Source of the DNA: Candidatus Nitrotoga sp. BS
GTDB taxonomy: Bacteria > Pseudomonadota > Gammaproteobacteria > Burkholderiales > Gallionellaceae
Length of the DNA stretch: 45,823 nt
Direction of reading: 5' to 3'
Assembly (NCBI RefSeq): GCF_927797785.1
Contig: NZ_CAKMLL010000069.1
Location: 1-45,823, forward strand
Part shown: positions 35,820-44,020 of the stretch, piece after piece
How the letters are laid out: every line of letters begins with the position of its first letter
Position numbering within the stretch: position 1 is the first letter of the stretch
The notes under the pieces: model-generated
The model's input: only the letters and a program-made list of their open reading frames with translations
Told to the model about the DNA's origin: nothing
Databases searched by the model: none
Translations under genes and position numbers: made by a program

Positions 35820-36090
35820 TTTGGTCAAGTCTTGGTTGCGGCTTGGCAATGTCGCACAATCTAGCGGGTGTGAATCCCGCCTTGGTAACCGCTAGCCACG
35901 GGCCAAGTTCTAGCCTTGCAGGCGAGGCGCAATGGTAACGGATGGAGCCGACCGTGAAGGCTGTAGTCCCGAAATGACCTCTTTGGAAGGAGCCGATGGT
36001 TTCAAGACACCAGCAGGCAACAGCGGGTACGGCGAGAAGTTGAAGGGGCAAGCCGTGCCTGACCACCCGGGATGGGACAACTTGAAATGA
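35820..36090. ncRNA. GC-rich structured segment, group II intron-like fragment
   Basis: About 270 GC-rich bases stand out from AT-rich flanks. CTAGCGG at 35861-35867 pairs with CCGCTAG at 35889-35895, and an alternative inner stem pairs GCGGG (35864-35868) with CCCGC (35876-35880) around TGTGAAT. Words such as GTGTGAATCCCGCC and GGTAACCGCTAGCCACGGG recall the domain I region of bacterial group II introns, but no reverse transcriptase or domain V is here. I regard it as an intron or other structured-RNA relic; the identity is uncertain. A 96-codon minus-strand frame across it is not believed. Confidence 0.35.
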
Positions 36091-36101
36091 CTGCACCGTT
36101 A

Positions 36102-36938
36102 CTACACTGAAAAAAAGCCTGCCGCTAATATCACTTTGATAACCATACTAATAGACACTAGTGCTGCCATTACAGCAAAGCTTTGCTGTAATCTTGGGCC
36201 TGAGAAACGATTGGCAACCGAACGTCCAAGTAACATTCCCGCGATTGCGCCTGAAGCAAATGGAATCGCAATAGACCAGTTCATAGCGCCCATTAATGTG
36301 GCAGAGGTAACACCAACACCAGAAATAAGTGCGATTACCGCCAGAGATGTCGCAAAAATGGATTGCATTGCAAGATTGGTAACTCTCTTAAGTGCGGGCA
36401 CAACGACAAAACCTCCTCCCACGCCCAGCAAACCAGATAAAGTGCCCGCTAAAAAACCGGATAATATTAATGCTCTGGCACAACGCCATGTACAGATCAG
36501 ACGTTCACCAGGTGAATCAAGCAGGCAAGGTTTTGAAGTAGTGCGTAACGCTAAAGATTCTGCTTCTTCATCGCTGTGTTTACTCTGGCGAAACATATCA
36601 TAGGCAACGTAAGCCAGAACCATTGCAAACAATAGTGTCAATGGTGCAGTTGGTATTTTTTGTGCCAGCCACATTCCAGCCGGTGCAGCAATTGCACCCG
36701 CTATAGCAATGAAGCCTGCTGCCCGGTATCTTACTTTTCCTTGTATGTATGCACTGATAGCACCAATGGTCGCCGCCAGGCAGACCGAAAGTAAAGCAAT
36801 CGGCGTGGCCTCAGCAATATCCAGATGCAAACCAAAAATAAGTAACGGTACGGCAAGTATAGCGCCGCCTGCACCTGTCAACGCAAGTACGATTCCCGTC
36901 AATGCACCCAAAAGAATTTCGATTATTTGAATATCCAT
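36102..36938 (-). CDS. TSUP (TauE/SafE) permease, duplicated copy
   Basis: A 278-residue inner-membrane protein of the TauE/SafE family, with about eight helices and two copies of the family repeat (LLGALTGIVLALTGAGGAILAVPLLIFGLHL and GFLAGTLSGLLGVGGGFVVVPALKR). The GxGGG loops are intact. TSUP proteins export sulfite, sulfoacetate or thiosulfate-type anions. It is about three-quarters identical by eye to the copy at 37255, in the same orientation 1129 bases away, and its start is preceded by a copied stub of the DUF442-SQR gene. It has no clear ribosome site. It probably shares the persulfide regulon transcript unless the 300-base gap terminates it. Confidence 0.9.
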   Translation of the reverse strand: MDIQIIEILLGALTGIVLALTGAGGAILAVPLLIFGLHLDIAEATPIALLSVCLAATIGAISAYIQGKVRYRAAGFIAIAGAIAAPAGMWLAQKIPTAPLTLLFAMVLAYVAYDMFRQSKHSDEEAESLALRTTSKPCLLDSPGERLICTWRCARALILSGFLAGTLSGLLGVGGGFVVVPALKRVTNLAMQSIFATSLAVIALISGVGVTSATLMGAMNWSIAIPFASGAIAGMLLGRSVANRFSGPRLQQSFAVMAALVSISMVIKVILAAGFFSV

Positions 36939-36942
36939 ATGA

Positions 36943-37020
36943 TTAGTTTAATTTGCTCGGCCTGGCCAGCCATTCACGCCCTTTCAGCATGCCATTCCAA
37001 ATAACCAAGGAATGAGTTTT
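36943..37020 (-). pseudogene. 3' stub of the DUF442-SQR gene, copied by tandem duplication
   Basis: Twenty-five codons and a stop read KTHSLVIWNGMLKGREWLARPSKLN, matching the last residues of the flavoprotein at 38073 (KTKLFPWLYWNGMLKGREWLARPGKSN). It lies immediately before the first TSUP gene exactly as the intact gene lies before the second. It therefore marks one endpoint of the duplication rather than a functional gene. Confidence 0.85.
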
Positions 37021-37254
37021 GCCTTTATCCGAACAATAGTATTTTGGATATCGATTCAGGTTGTTGATTAACATATTTTCGTTTAAATTTATAATAATTT
37101 ATTTGTATTAATAATGTGATATCAATAAGCTATACAATTTAATTTTGTTGGCGTAGCTGGTCAAGTGACTGGGTTCTGTTGCTTGGCTGAAACTGAAGAA
37201 GTTCATTGATAGGTCGTCAGTCAGTACAGCAGACTTGATCTGACTGCACCTTTA
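37021..37254. other. Duplication junction region
   Basis: Non-coding. An AT-rich part (37060-37145) precedes GGTCAAGTGAC (about 37150) and GACTTGATC (about 37226), which can pair as a long-range REP-like hairpin. TGACTGCACC near 37234 is shared with the same position downstream of the first TSUP copy (36088). Confidence 0.45.
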
Positions 37255-38067
37255 CTATAATTCAGCTGATATCACTTTGATAACCAAAGCAATAGCCACC
37301 AGTGCTGCCGTTAAAGCAAAGTTTTGATGTAAATTTTTGGTTGAAAACCGTTTGGCAATCAAACGTCCAAGAATCATTCCCGCGATTGCGGCACAAGCAA
37401 ATGGAATGGCAAGAGACCAATTCATAGCGCCCATTAATGTGGCGGAGGTAACGCCAACGCCAGAAGTAACGATGATTGCCGTCAGAGATGTCGCAAGAAT
37501 GGATTGTATTTTAAAATTGGAAACTTTCTTAAGTGCGGGCACAATCACGAAACCACCGCCGACGCCCAGTAAACCCGATAAAGTGCCTGCCAAAAAACCT
37601 GCCAATGCCAACACTCTGGCACAAGTCCATGTCCAAACCAGGTGTCCATCTGGCACATCAAGCATGCAGGGGCCTGAAAAGGTGCTGAATGCTGAAGCTT
37701 CTGTGAGTTGACTTTGGCGAAACATATTATAGGCAACATAAACCAGAACCACGGCAAATAATAGTGTCAATGGTGCCGTCGGTATGCGTTGTGACAGCCA
37801 CACTCCAAGCGGTGCAGCTAGTGCACCCGCCGTTGCAAGGAAGCCTGCCGCACGGTATCTCACTTTTCCTTGCCTGTGCGCACCTATAGCACCAACGGTC
37901 GCCGCCATGCACACAGCAAATAAAGCAATCGGCGTGGCCTTAGAAATTTCCATATTCAAACCAAAAATCAGTAGTGGTACAGCAAGTACAGCGCCGCCTG
38001 CACCTGACAAAGCAAGTATGAATCCCGTCAATGCACCCAAAAAAAGGTCGATTATTTGAATATTCAT
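37255..38067 (-). CDS. TSUP (TauE/SafE) permease of the persulfide operon
   Basis: A 270-residue inner-membrane exporter of the TauE/SafE family, parent or twin of the copy at 36102. The two family repeats are FLGALTGFILALSGAGGAVLAVPLLIFGLNM and GFLAGTLSGLLGVGGGFVIVPALKKVSNF. I set the start at 38067: it gives MNIQIIDLFLGAL, aligning with the other copy's MDIQIIEILLGAL, and lies five bases after the SQR stop. In BigR-type operons a TSUP permease is thought to export the sulfite made by the dioxygenase. Translation is probably coupled to the upstream flavoprotein gene. Confidence 0.92.
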   Translation of the reverse strand: MNIQIIDLFLGALTGFILALSGAGGAVLAVPLLIFGLNMEISKATPIALFAVCMAATVGAIGAHRQGKVRYRAAGFLATAGALAAPLGVWLSQRIPTAPLTLLFAVVLVYVAYNMFRQSQLTEASAFSTFSGPCMLDVPDGHLVWTWTCARVLALAGFLAGTLSGLLGVGGGFVIVPALKKVSNFKIQSILATSLTAIIVTSGVGVTSATLMGAMNWSLAIPFACAAIAGMILGRLIAKRFSTKNLHQNFALTAALVAIALVIKVISAEL

Positions 38068-38072
38068 GATGA

Positions 38073-39674
38073 TTAGTTTGATTTGCCCGGTCTGGCCAGC
38101 CATTCACGCCCTTTCAACATGCCATTCCAATATAACCAAGGAAAGAGTTTTGTCTTTAACAGCCATGCAATTCGACTGGGGTTGGTGGCTTTGAGGGGTA
38201 AAGAAGGTAATAACTTGCCACCAAAACCAAACTCCGCCAGGATAACCTTGCCATTTTCCACGGTTAATGGGCAGGCACCGTAACCGTCGTAGATTGTCGT
38301 TAGATCTCGGCCTTCTTTCTTTGCCAACATGTTTTCAGCAACCACGACAACTTGCTTTCTGATGGCAGCTGCGGTTTTGGCATTGGGTGATGAACAGGCG
38401 TCACCCAATGAGAAAATATTTGAATAGCGAGGATGCTGTAATGTTTTTTGATCAACCTCACAAAAACCGCTGGCATCTGCCAAAGGACTGTTACGTAAAA
38501 AATCTGGTGCCATTTGTGGTGGGGTGACATGTAACATATCAAAAGACTTTTCAATCTGCTGTACATTCCCATTGCTGTCTTTTATCTCAAAACAGGCCGT
38601 CTTTTTGGCACCATCTACGCTAACAAGATTAGAATTGAATGCGAGTTTTGCATGGTAACGTTTTACATATTCCATCAATGGCGGCACAAAATCAGCAACG
38701 CCAAAAAGTACCGCACCCGCTGTATTAAACTCGACTTCTATATTGTCAAGGTTCTGGTTACGTTGCCAATGATCGCATGAAAGATACATGGCTTTCTGGG
38801 GGGCACCTGCACATTTAATTGGCATCGGTGGTTGTGTGAATAATGCTTTTCCTTTTTTAAGGTTTTTAACTAACGACCAGGTATAAGGCGCCAATTCATA
38901 CGCATAGTTTGAGGTTACCCCATTTTTACCTAGCGTTTCTTTCAATCCCTTAACCTTCTCCCATGCCAAGCGAATACCTGGACAAACGATTAATTGCCGG
39001 TAACCAATGGCACGTCCATCGGCTAAAGTCACCCGACTGTTACCGGGATCAAAATTGGCTGCAGACGCTTGAATCCATTCCGCTGATGGGGGAATAACTT
39101 CTGTCATATTGCGTACAGTTGCGGCAATGTCATAGTCACCGCCACCGACAAGTGTCCAGGCAGGCTGATAATAATGTTTGTCACTGGGTTCAATGATGGC
39201 AATGCGCAAAGATGGGCGTCGCTTTAACAGGCTGGCAGTAACACCAATGCCAGCCGAGCCACCACCTACTATCACCACATCAAAGGCATTTCCCCAGTTG
39301 CAGGCATCAGATGTCGGTTGTTGATTATTCGAAGCCCTCTGTGTTGCCAAACCATGTAAGGCTGTGGCACGTTTGCCTGAACCGCAATAAGCAAGAATGG
39401 GCCCTGGTAATGCGTTAATGAGTTCCTTGAATTTTTCGCCATGTTCGGTAGACACTGCACCTATTTCAACGGGTAAATACACAAAAGCCATTCCCAGAGA
39501 TTTGGCTAATTCTTCTAATTGTTTGCTAGTTGGCTGGTCATCCCCCCCTTCATAGTCAGGCCGATTACAAATAACCGCCTTATAGCCAGATTTCGCAATC
39601 TCACGTAGATCATTCAAACTTATTTGACCGGTTACCGATAATTTGTCATCTAATTTAGTTACGTCGATACCCAT
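38073..39674 (-). CDS. DUF442 phosphatase-like / sulfide:quinone oxidoreductase-like fusion
   Basis: A 533-residue two-domain protein. Residues 1-115 are the DUF442 (Blh N-terminal, PTP-like) domain, with DDKLSVTGQI, AVICNRPDYEGGDDQPT and the loop LAYCGSGKRA in which Cys97 and Arg102 form the PTP-like C-x4-R. After a Gln/Asn linker, residues about 130-530 form an FAD/NAD(P)-type oxidoreductase: VVIVGGGSAGIGV (Rossmann), PIKCAGAPQKA with a conserved cysteine, and the closing SLGDACSSPNAKTAAAIRKQ with a second cysteine. It should oxidise sulfide and pass electrons to quinone or another acceptor. AGGAG lies seven bases before the ATG, and its start is nine bases after the repressor stop. It belongs to the Blh/SQR type linked to BigR. 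Confidence 0.93.
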   Translation of the reverse strand: MGIDVTKLDDKLSVTGQISLNDLREIAKSGYKAVICNRPDYEGGDDQPTSKQLEELAKSLGMAFVYLPVEIGAVSTEHGEKFKELINALPGPILAYCGSGKRATALHGLATQRASNNQQPTSDACNWGNAFDVVIVGGGSAGIGVTASLLKRRPSLRIAIIEPSDKHYYQPAWTLVGGGDYDIAATVRNMTEVIPPSAEWIQASAANFDPGNSRVTLADGRAIGYRQLIVCPGIRLAWEKVKGLKETLGKNGVTSNYAYELAPYTWSLVKNLKKGKALFTQPPMPIKCAGAPQKAMYLSCDHWQRNQNLDNIEVEFNTAGAVLFGVADFVPPLMEYVKRYHAKLAFNSNLVSVDGAKKTACFEIKDSNGNVQQIEKSFDMLHVTPPQMAPDFLRNSPLADASGFCEVDQKTLQHPRYSNIFSLGDACSSPNAKTAAAIRKQVVVVAENMLAKKEGRDLTTIYDGYGACPLTVENGKVILAEFGFGGKLLPSLPLKATNPSRIAWLLKTKLFPWLYWNGMLKGREWLARPGKSN

Positions 39675-39683
39675 TATTGTCTC

Positions 39684-40004
39684 CTAGTGGTCTTTGCAAT
39701 AAAGTTGAAATAAAGTTCCCATGATTTCGGTGGCTTCCTTACTTGCCAAACTATAAGTAATGTATTTCCCATTGCGCTCAGTAGTAACCAGTCTCTCTTC
39801 ACGTAAGACCGTTAGCTGTTGCGAAAGTGTGGGTTGTTGCATTTCCAGCAATTCTTGTAACTCCCCTACATTTTTATCCCCTTGGCTAAGTTGGCACAAA
39901 ATGAGTAGTCGATCTTCATTCGCCAGTACTTTCAACATCCTGCACGCCATTGCGGCGGATCCACGAATGGTTGAAATGTCTGGAAAATTTGATTGTGTTT
40001 GCAT
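39684..40004 (-). CDS. bigR: BigR/SqrR-type ArsR family persulfide-sensing repressor
   Basis: A 106-residue winged-helix repressor. The recognition region is QELLEMQQPTLSQQLTVLREERLVTTERNGKYITY. Cys37 (LLILCQLSQ) and Cys103 (LYCKDH) are 66 residues apart, the same spacing as the sensing pair Cys42/Cys108 of BigR, which forms a tetrasulfide bridge on exposure to persulfide and releases DNA. A third cysteine (21) is extra. It heads the operon bigR-SQR-TSUP(-TSUP) and faces the dioxygenase gene. The leader between the predicted start of transcription and the ATG is only about 30 bases and has no strong ribosome site, so expression may be low. Confidence 0.93.
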   Translation of the reverse strand: MQTQSNFPDISTIRGSAAMACRMLKVLANEDRLLILCQLSQGDKNVGELQELLEMQQPTLSQQLTVLREERLVTTERNGKYITYSLASKEATEIMGTLFQLYCKDH

Positions 40005-40032
40005 AATAGTTATTTAAATATTAAATATAATA

Positions 40033-40069
40033 TTGACAAATATTATATTAATAAATATATTATTGTCAA
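40033..40069. promoter_or_regulatory. Symmetric divergent promoter and BigR operator
   Basis: An imperfect inverted repeat begins TTGACAA at 40033 and ends TTGTCAA at 40069. It contains two overlapping sigma-70 promoters. Plus strand: TTGACA (40033-40038), 17 bases, TATATT (40056-40061), toward the dioxygenase. Minus strand: TTGACA (40069-40064), 16 bases, TATAAT (40047-40042), toward bigR. One repressor bound at the centre would block both. Confidence 0.8.
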
Positions 40070-40116
40070 CGTTAATGAAAATGAACAACAGAATTTGATA
40101 CCAAAGGAAAATTTAG

Positions 40117-40977
40117 ATGAAAGCAAACATAGAAACATTTTTCGAGCCTGCTACAAGCACTGTTAGTTATGTCGTTTTTGATGAAGCGGGTGGAAGCTGC
40201 GCCATCATAGATCCCGTTCTTGACTACGATGCAAAATCAGGTCGAACAAGTACCCAGTTTGCCGATAAACAAATTCAATTTATAAAAAGTCAACGATTGA
40301 CAGTTGAATGGATTCTTGAAACCCATGCACACGCCGATCATCTTTCATCTGCGCACTATCTCCAAAGTAAATTAGGAGGAAAAATCGCCATTGGCAATGG
40401 AATTCCTACGGTACAAAAAACCTTTAAGAAACTATTTAATATCGGAGATGAGTTTGTACCCAATGGCAGCCATTTTGATTATTTATTAGCTGATGGTGAA
40501 ATGTTTAAAGTAGGTAAATTAAGTGCTAAAGCTATTTTAGTGCCAGGTCATACGCCAGCAGATTTGGCTTACCAATTTGGTGATGCAATATTTATCGGCG
40601 ATACCTTGTTCATGCCCGATGTGGGTACTGCACGTGCAGATTTTCCGGGTGGTGATGCGCATCGATTGTTCCAATCCATACGCAAATTACTTGAATTCCC
40701 GCCTGAAACCAGATTATTGATGTGCCACGATTATCCACCGACCGATCGAGCGGTTCAATGGGAAAGTACGGTGGCAGAACAACGGAAGTACAATATTCAT
40801 GTGCATGACGGTATCAGTGAAGATGAATTCGTTGCGATGCGTACTGCACGTGATAAGACGTTAGAAGCCCCTACTCTGTTATTGCCTTCGATTCAGACCA
40901 ATATTCGGGCGGGTGAAATGCCACCTGCTGAAGAAAATGGTACTGCCTATTTTAAAATACCCATTAATGTAATTTAG
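40117..40977 (+). CDS. Persulfide dioxygenase (ETHE1/Blh-type MBL-fold)
   Basis: A 286-residue non-haem iron enzyme that oxidises glutathione persulfide to sulfite. The metallo-beta-lactamase motif ETHAHADHLSSA places His70, His72, Asp74 and His75; His145 (VPGHTPADL), Asp162 (FIGDTLF) and His204 (LMCHDYPP) complete the site. The conserved ARADFPGGD loop typical of ETHE1-like enzymes is present. The length is that of the Blh/PDO-II type. It is transcribed from the strong divergent promoter at 40033-40061; AAAGGAAA precedes the ATG. With the SQR fusion it forms a sulfide-to-sulfite pathway. Confidence 0.95.
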   Translation: MKANIETFFEPATSTVSYVVFDEAGGSCAIIDPVLDYDAKSGRTSTQFADKQIQFIKSQRLTVEWILETHAHADHLSSAHYLQSKLGGKIAIGNGIPTVQKTFKKLFNIGDEFVPNGSHFDYLLADGEMFKVGKLSAKAILVPGHTPADLAYQFGDAIFIGDTLFMPDVGTARADFPGGDAHRLFQSIRKLLEFPPETRLLMCHDYPPTDRAVQWESTVAEQRKYNIHVHDGISEDEFVAMRTARDKTLEAPTLLLPSIQTNIRAGEMPPAEENGTAYFKIPINVI

Positions 40978-41286
40978 AAGATGGATAACCCGTGAGCAGT
41001 ATTGGCTCAGCCAGCTTCGTTATTCTTGAAATTAATTGACAAAATCAAACGCGGTAACGTGGGCTAAAGCAAGCGTAGCCTGGCCTAACGTAGGTTGGCG
41101 CTGAACTTGCGAGGCCCAACATCACTTGGCATTGGGGGGAAGCGTTTTCAATCATGCGGGCGTAGCCAAAATGCTTGATGATAGCGAAGCTGAGACATCT
41201 CTGTTTTGGACTGATGACTATACGGGATTGCCGTGCAGGATACGTACAGACTGGATGTACGAGTACGGTATGCTGCTATTGTAACG
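40978..41286. repeat. Repeat-bearing gap before the Y1 transposase
   Basis: Non-coding. An imperfect stem at 41094-41120 (GTTGGC...GCCCAAC) belongs to the YGTAGGTTGGGC-type repeats spread through many proteobacterial genomes. The rest (41130-41280) has small hairpins but no gene that I can support. Confidence 0.45.
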
Positions 41287-41303
41287 GGTCAAGTCGCTTG
41301 ATC
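41287..41303 (+). repeat. REP-like hairpin upstream of the Y1 transposase
   Basis: GGTCAAG and CTTGATC pair around TCG with one G-T step. A matching hairpin lies at the other end of the gene (42310-42324), as expected if this is a REP-associated transposase with its substrate repeats. Confidence 0.6.
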
Positions 41304-41333
41304 AAGCCATGATTGATATGTTATCGTGTTTCT

Positions 41334-42323
41334 ATGCCCCGTCCCGAACGAATCGAATATGAAAATGCTTATTATCACGTAATGAATCGTGGTAAAGACC
41401 GAGGTCGAATCAAGATATTCCGCTCTCCTGAATACTTTGAAGCATTTTTGCGTACTCTCAAAGAAGCCGCTGAAAGATTTGGAATCGTGATTCATGGTTA
41501 TTGTTTGATGACCAACCATTACCATCTATTGATTCAAACTCCTCACGCGAATCTCAGCCGTGCGATGCGTCATATTAATGGCGTATACACTCAACGCTAT
41601 AACCAGCTCGCCAAATCTGATGGCCCAATTTTTCGGGGGCGCTTTAAATCCATCCTTGTTGACCAGGATGTGTATTTGTTGCAATTGTCGCGCTACATCC
41701 ATCTCAATCCAATTGAAGGCAAGAAACCGCTGGTTGATAACCTGGCAGATTATCCCTGGTCGAGTTTTCCTGCTTACATCAATCAAGCCGACAAACCTGC
41801 TTGGCTAATGTGTGACGAAATATATGGTTTGCTGGGTTCAAAGCAAAAGTATTCAGAATATGCCAGGTATGTTGCGCAAGGTAATAACGAGCAGCTGACT
41901 CGATTTTATAACCGAGGTAACACCGCTTCGGTTATTGGTGAAAAAGAATTCGTTAAATGGTTAAGCGAGAACAAAATACCAAAACTGAAAGAAAACAAAA
42001 AAGCGAATTTAATTATCCCGTTTGGCTTGTCGATTGAACAGATTGTCAAAAATACTGCCGCCTATTATCAAAAACCAGTAACGTTACTAAGACAATTAAA
42101 GAAGGGGCGAAATAGTCAATCTACAGAACGGAAAATAGCTATTTATTTGTGTCAACATCTAGGTGATCACCGATTAAATGCAATTGCTGACTACTTTGGG
42201 CTTGGACATTCAGGCTCCGTTAGTCATATCACCTGTTTGGTGAGAAATCAATTAAGCAAAGATATCGAATTGACGAATGAAGTCGCAGAAGTCTGTAAGT
42301 TTATTGTTAATCAAGTAACTTGA
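41334..42323 (+). CDS. REP-associated tyrosine transposase (RAYT, Y1_Tnp)
   Basis: A 329-residue IS200/IS605-related HUH enzyme. The start at 41334 gives MPRPERIEYENAYYHVMNRGKDR, the standard opening. The HUH pair is in CLMTNHYHLLIQTP, and the catalytic tyrosine is most likely in the YIHLNPIEGK region helix (DVYLLQLSRYIHLNP). The C-terminal 100 residues (GLSIEQIVKNTAAYYQKPVTLL...GHSGSVSHITCLV) form a DnaA-domain-IV-like helix-turn-helix, seen in one RAYT group. RAYTs nick single-stranded DNA at REP hairpins and spread REP sequences. Its stop codon is inside the downstream hairpin. It appears intact. Confidence 0.92.
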   Translation: MPRPERIEYENAYYHVMNRGKDRGRIKIFRSPEYFEAFLRTLKEAAERFGIVIHGYCLMTNHYHLLIQTPHANLSRAMRHINGVYTQRYNQLAKSDGPIFRGRFKSILVDQDVYLLQLSRYIHLNPIEGKKPLVDNLADYPWSSFPAYINQADKPAWLMCDEIYGLLGSKQKYSEYARYVAQGNNEQLTRFYNRGNTASVIGEKEFVKWLSENKIPKLKENKKANLIIPFGLSIEQIVKNTAAYYQKPVTLLRQLKKGRNSQSTERKIAIYLCQHLGDHRLNAIADYFGLGHSGSVSHITCLVRNQLSKDIELTNEVAEVCKFIVNQVT

Positions 42324-42324
42324 T
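42310..42324 (+). repeat. REP-like hairpin overlapping the transposase stop
   Basis: ATCAAG and CTTGAT pair perfectly around TAA. The stem core is the same as in the upstream hairpin at 41287, so gene plus two hairpins form a candidate transposable unit. Confidence 0.6.
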
Positions 42325-42544
42325 CCATTATGTTCACCTGGTCGCTGCACGAAAATTACGCGAGCGACACAAGGTCGAACATGTCGTCATATTTTTATGC
42401 GACAAGGGCGAAAAGTACATCAATAATTATTGGCTAGAACAGAAGCCATGTGTGTCTACAAATTACACAGCGGATATAAGATGTCAGACCTGTTCTCCGT
42501 CACTTTGGCTTAATGGTTTTATCTAGCAGCATTTAAATAATAAA

Positions 42545-42723
42545 GGGCTCTCTAAAAATCGCAATTTCCGAGCAGCCGCGTTGCGGTTTGCTTGCTTACC
42601 GCGTTTCGTCACGATACAGCGTTACTCGAAAAAAATTATCGCTTACATATCACATATATGCCGCGCTCAAATTTTTTACTCGTGCCTTGTATTGCTTGGA
42701 AACTTGGATTTTTAAAGGCCCCC
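42545..42723. mobile_element. MITE family A, copy 3 (about 179 bp)
   Basis: Most diverged copy: ends GGGCTCTCTAAAAATC and GGATTTTTAAAGGCCCCC. It carries about 38 extra bases near the left end (AGCAGCCGCGTTGCGGTTTG and following). The flanks TAAA and TAAC are only near-identical. It lies directly before the antiporter gene. The rest of 42325-42544 shows no gene. Confidence 0.75.
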
Positions 42724-42743
42724 TAACGTCAGATAGGAGTTAA

Positions 42744-43955
42744 ATGGATTTCTTGCCAACATGGCCACTTGAATTTAATACGATGACCTCTTTCAGCATT
42801 TTGCTGGTTGCTGGCGCTATGGGGGGGTATCTGGCTCATACGATGCGGTGGTTACCCAGTATTACGGGCTTCATGCTATTTGGTTACATCGCAGGGCCAA
42901 GCGGAATGGATGTATTAAGTGCGGATGCATTATCTTCGGCTCACGTTATTATTGACATTGCACTTGGCCTGATTCTCTACAGGTTAGGATTGTCTCTTGA
43001 TATCAAGGCAGTCCTAAGAAGCCAATATCTGCTTCTGGCCACGGTTTTGGAGACGGTTGCAACGTTTCTGGCTGTTTATTTTGTTTTGCGATTTTTTGAT
43101 GTTTCAGCTTTAACGGCTGCCATTGTTGCTGCCATCTGCACTTCGTCCTCTCCAGCAGTATTGATTCACGTCGGACATGAGCTTGGCGCCAAGGGGCCTG
43201 TGACAGATGCCGCTGGTTCATTGGTGGCCTTGAATAATGTCATTTCTTTTCTGGTATTTTCAGCCTTATTACCCATTGCACATATGGAAGCAGAAGCTTC
43301 ATGGACGGTGATTGTATTCGAGCCGCTTTATCGACTTCTTGGCTCTTTTCTGCTGGCAGTCGTTATTGCCTATGGACTGCACTATTTAATCCTGGCCACA
43401 AGAAAAGCCAAACAGTATCGCCTTGCATTAGTCGTAGGTGCCACCATGCTTGCCCTGGGTTTGGCAAATGCACTCGTGCTATCCATTTTGTTTGCGCCGC
43501 TTGCGCTGGGCATTATCGTTCGCAACATTGAGCATGAAAATGTTATTTCCAACATTGAGTTTGGTGAAACATTTGAACTTTTTTTCATTGTGCTTTTTGT
43601 TTTTGCAGGGGCAAATTTGCATATAGATGAACTCATGCAATATGCCCCCGTTGCAATCGCACTGTCGTTTGCCAGAGGGTTATCTAAATGGTTTGGGGTA
43701 TTTGTTGCAGCCAAGTCATATCGAATGCCGCCTCAAGCAGCGGTTTCAACAGGGTTATTGTTGGTGCCTATGGCTGGCCTCGCAATCGGCTTGGTACAAA
43801 CTACAGGCCAATTATTCCCACAGGAAATTGCTACAGTATCGGCATTAGTATTTGGAGCCGTTGCCATATTTGAAACCATAGGCCCACTGATTGCAGTTTG
43901 GGCTTTCAAATATTCCGGGGAAGTGGGTAAAGAAGTGCGTAAAAAAGAAGAATAA
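42744..43955 (+). CDS. CPA2-type cation:proton antiporter
   Basis: A 403-residue membrane protein of the monovalent cation:proton antiporter-2 family (KefB/Nha-like fold), with about twelve helices and no C-terminal RCK or NAD-binding domain. The core is seen in GLILYRLGLSLDIKAVL, the unwound helix region AAICTSSSPAVLIHVGHELGAKGPVTDA, and FELFFIVLFVFAGANLHIDEL. It would exchange K+ or Na+ for H+; ion choice cannot be read. AGGAG is six bases from the ATG. It is close to the MITE copy 3, which may influence its promoter. It converges with the second antiporter gene at 44120. Confidence 0.9.
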   Translation: MDFLPTWPLEFNTMTSFSILLVAGAMGGYLAHTMRWLPSITGFMLFGYIAGPSGMDVLSADALSSAHVIIDIALGLILYRLGLSLDIKAVLRSQYLLLATVLETVATFLAVYFVLRFFDVSALTAAIVAAICTSSSPAVLIHVGHELGAKGPVTDAAGSLVALNNVISFLVFSALLPIAHMEAEASWTVIVFEPLYRLLGSFLLAVVIAYGLHYLILATRKAKQYRLALVVGATMLALGLANALVLSILFAPLALGIIVRNIEHENVISNIEFGETFELFFIVLFVFAGANLHIDELMQYAPVAIALSFARGLSKWFGVFVAAKSYRMPPQAAVSTGLLLVPMAGLAIGLVQTTGQLFPQEIATVSALVFGAVAIFETIGPLIAVWAFKYSGEVGKEVRKKEE

Positions 43956-44020
43956 CGATTGATCCTGCAATAAATTGTTAATGTTAAGCTGCATCAATAT
44001 GGGTGCAGTTTCTCTCAGAC

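Noticed and set aside
35806-36096. 96-codon minus-strand frame across the GC-rich island
   Set aside because: Its composition follows from the structured segment; no ribosome site, no family, and stems cross the frame.
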